DNA of 64,000 nucleotides. Origin: Siphonodentalium dalli. Its lineage: Eukaryota > Mollusca > Scaphopoda > Gadilida > Siphonodentaliidae. The DNA lies in NCBI GenBank assembly GCA_032622095.1, contig CP136067.1, positions 80,624,705 to 80,688,704 on the forward strand, given 5' to 3'. A program made the position numbers and the translations under genes. The notes under the pieces were generated by a model that saw only the letters and a list, made by a program, of their open reading frames with translations, did no database searches and was not told the DNA's origin. Shown one piece after another: positions 61,505 to 64,000 of this stretch (positions are counted from its first letter, which is position 1; each line of letters begins with the position of its first letter).

Positions 61505-63975
61505 AGACAACTGACTAGCGTTGAAGCCAAGTGTATATCATAACGAGTTGCAATGTGACAAATATACTTACAAATGATACTCCATAATCATCGTCATCAC
61601 ACATGCACTCATGCAGTGTTCCTGTGTCATCCCTTCTATATTGTCGTTCTACATTTATATGGTGTCCATTCACCTTTGTGTGTTGTGCAAATCATTTATG
61701 ACTATATAGGGTGTCCACCTGGTGAGTAATGTTCTTTATATGGTGTGCATTCATCTTTACATATTGTCCATTTACCTTTATATGGTGTGTTTTTACCTGT
61801 ATATGGTGTCCTTTCACCATTAAGATGATGGCATCTGTTCTCTATATGATATGCATACGTCTTTGTATGATGTGGTTCCGCCTTTGTATGGTGTCCATTC
61901 ATCTTTATATGATTTTAAATTGTCGTCATATGGTGTGGAAATGTATTTATATGGCGTGAAAATATCTTTATATGATGTCAATTCACCATCATGATGCTAT
62001 ACCATATCATACAGACATATACTCAGCATATAAAGTCGTATTCACATCATGTAAAGTCGTATATACATCAGATCAAGTTGTATGTACAGCATACAAAGAA
62101 CAGCGGCCATCATCATAAATGGTCACCACATACAGATAAAGGTAAATGGACACCATATAAAGGTAAATGGACACCATATAAAGGTAAAAACCACATTATA
62201 TATAGGTAAATCCACAGCATATAAAGGTAAATATACACCATACTAAAGGTGAATGGACACAATATAAGGTAAATGTACAAACAATAAAGATGAATGGAAA
62301 CTACATACAAGTGAATAGACACCATATAAAGGTGATGATTGGGAACCATATAAAGGTAAAACACACCATGTAAATGTGAATTGAGTCCATACAAAGGAAA
62401 CATCACATAATGGACACAATATAAAGGTGAATGGACATCACATAAACACATTTGCACACCATATAAAGGTAAATTGACTCCATATATCGGTGAATGGCCC
62501 CTATAGAAAGGTGAATGGACACCATATAAAGACATCTGCACACAATATAAAGGTGAATTGACACCATGTGAAGACATTTGCACACCATATAAAGGTAAAT
62601 GGACACCATATAAAGACATTTGCACACCATATGAATGTTAATGGACACCATATAAAGATAATTGCACACCATAGAAAGGTGAATTGACACCATATAAAGA
62701 TATTTGCACACCATATAAATGTGAATGGACACCATATAAAGGTGAATAAACACAGTATGAAGACATTTGCACACCATATAAAAGTGAATGGCCAGAATAT
62801 AAATGTGAATGGACACCATATAAAGGTGATTTGACACCACATAAAGGTGAGTGGACAACATATAAAGACATTTGCACACCATATAAAGGTGATTGGGCAG
62901 CATATAAATGTGAATGGACACCATATAAAGGTGATTTGACACCACATAAAGGTGAATGGACAACATATAAAGACATTTGCACACCATATAAAGGTGATTG
63001 GGCAGCATATAAATGTGAATGGACACCATATAAAGGTGAATGGACACCATATAAAGACATTTGCACACCATATAAAGGTGAATGGGCAGCATATAAATGT
63101 GAATGGACACCATATAAAGGTGAATTGACACCACATAAAGGTGAATGGACAACATAGAAAGGCGCATGAATACCATATAAAGGTAAATTTACTCCATATA
63201 TCAGTGAATGGGCCCTATAGAAACGTGAATGGACACGATATATTAAAGACATCTGCACACAACATAAAGGTGAATGGACACCATGTAAAAACATTTGCAC
63301 ACCACATAAAGGTAAATGGACACCATATAAAGACATTTGCACACCATATACAGGTGAATGGACACCATATAAAGATATTTGCACATCATATAAAGGTGAA
63401 TGGGCACCATATAAAGATGTTTGCACACCATATACAAGTGAATGGGCAGCATATAAATGTGAATGGACACCATATAAAGGTGAATTGACACCACATAAAG
63501 GTGATTGGACAACATAGAAAGGCGAATGAATACCATATAAAAGTGAATTGACAACATATAAAGAACAGAGGTCACCATTATAAAGGTGAATGAACACCAT
63601 GTGTGGACATGTACACATCATCATATAAAAGTGAATAGACACCATGCAAATATGAATGGACGACATTTTCTTACCATATAAAGGATAATGAATGCCATAT
63701 AAATGTGTATGGACACCATATAAAGATGAATGGACACCACATAACGACATATGCACATCATAAAGAGGTGAATGAATGCCATATACAGGTGAATGGACAC
63801 CATATAAAAGTGGAAGGATATTATGGACGACAACCCCATGAGACAGCTATTGGCTTCCATTTAAAACAATACTCTCCTGATATATGTTTGATAGACTCTT
63901 GACAGCGATGATGACGGAGTATAATTTACCAGTGTATTTGTCACATTACACTTCGTTATGATCTACAATGTGGCT
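61505..63975. mobile_element. Inverted-end element filled with a 21-bp satellite
   Basis: 61515-61600 ('atcataacgagttgcaatgt', 'gacaaatatac', 'atactccataatcatcgtc') reappears in reverse complement at 63895-63975 (complement: 'atcataacgaagtgtaatgt', 'gacaaatacac', 'atactccgtcatcatcg'). Between them is a 21-base tandem repeat, consensus GACACCATATAAAGGTGAATG, from about 61650 to 63830. Its orientation is reversed before ~61985 and direct after it. The element may extend beyond the window. Confidence 0.65.
61990..63830 (+). repeat. 21-bp satellite array, direct-orientation part
   Basis: About 85 imperfect copies with higher-order variants ('caccatataaagacatttgc', 'gcagcatataaatgtgaatg') that recur in blocks of several units, e.g. 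62820-62940 versus 62935-63060. As 21 is divisible by 3 and the unit has no stop, several overlapping frames of 200-370 codons exist on the minus strand in all three frames. These are not genes. Confidence 0.9.
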
Positions 63976-64000
63976 CCAATCACTAGCAATTACTAACACG

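Noticed and set aside
61572-61648. Minus-strand exon candidate (..LHECMCDDDDYGVSF then GTAAGT)
   Set aside because: It lies in the inverted end of the satellite element; the mirror copy near 63910 has an in-frame stop, so it is probably non-coding.
20724-63830. CRISPR array
   Set aside because: Repeats lack the short-repeat/unique-spacer pattern, and the DNA is eukaryotic.
62113-63860. Frames of 170-372 codons with heptapeptide repeats (e.g. GVHSPLY)
   Set aside because: The 21-bp satellite keeps all three minus-strand frames open; no start context, splice sites or domain.

Overview
This is eukaryotic DNA: AT-rich, intron-rich and full of transposons, with one confidently recognised protein gene. 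The repeats point to a mollusc. Hairpin / CCGT-microsatellite / ~160-bp-monomer elements resemble the bivalve 'pearl' type of element, and there is a tRNA-derived SINE with the tail AAGCGACATAAAACATCAATCA. The taxon is an inference from repeat style.

The gene is the 3' part of PA2G4 (EBP1, proliferation-associated protein 2G4) on the + strand. Eight coding exons (7165-7228, 7837-7915, 10301-10379, 19999-20077, 20395-20446, 33923-34017, 43721-43848, 46412-46522) join in frame with GT/AG borders. They encode the C-terminal ~228 residues, ending in a lysine-rich tail; the N-terminal ~175 residues lie upstream of the window. Three short exon-like stretches (1-138 +, 4819-4907 -, 6167-6254 +) could belong to other genes but are unproven.

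The most interesting content is in the PA2G4 introns. The 9.6-kb intron 10380-19998, the small intron 7916-10300 and the 9.7-kb intron 34018-43720 together carry seven copies of a C/D-box snoRNA with a U24/snR24-like D' guide. Their terminal stems co-vary between copies. The 13.5-kb intron 20447-33922 is largely an array of sixteen copies of a ~134-nt sequence that folds as an H/ACA-box snoRNA (hairpin, AnAnnA hinge, hairpin, ACA), with compensatory changes in its stems. PA2G4 is a nucleolar, ribosome-associated protein, so this looks like a ribosome-biogenesis gene hosting two expanded intronic snoRNA families. Part of the H/ACA array is a near-identical 3.53-kb tandem duplication (25201-28730 / 28731-32261). 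The C/D copies at 36-41 kb sit in ~1.27-kb tandem duplications.

The rest is mobile DNA. Left flank (1-7160): a 163-bp-monomer element (1248-4508) split by a 1290-bp hAT-like element with an 8-bp target-site duplication. 8-10 kb: a TTAA MITE, a Helentron-like element and a TTAA element ending 20 bp before an exon. 10.6-18.3 kb: a large inverted-repeat locus with nested insertions. 26.5-28.3 and 30.0-31.8 kb: duplicated copies of a TIR transposon. 37.9-43.1 kb: Helentron-like insertions, one with an intact empty site nearby, plus a 48-bp minisatellite. 44.3-45.9 kb: a second 163-bp-monomer element. Downstream of the gene (47.5-64 kb): more monomer elements, MITEs, palindromes, a SINE, and a 21-bp satellite inside inverted repeats at the right edge. 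No rRNA, functional tRNA, CRISPR or prokaryotic gene was seen.
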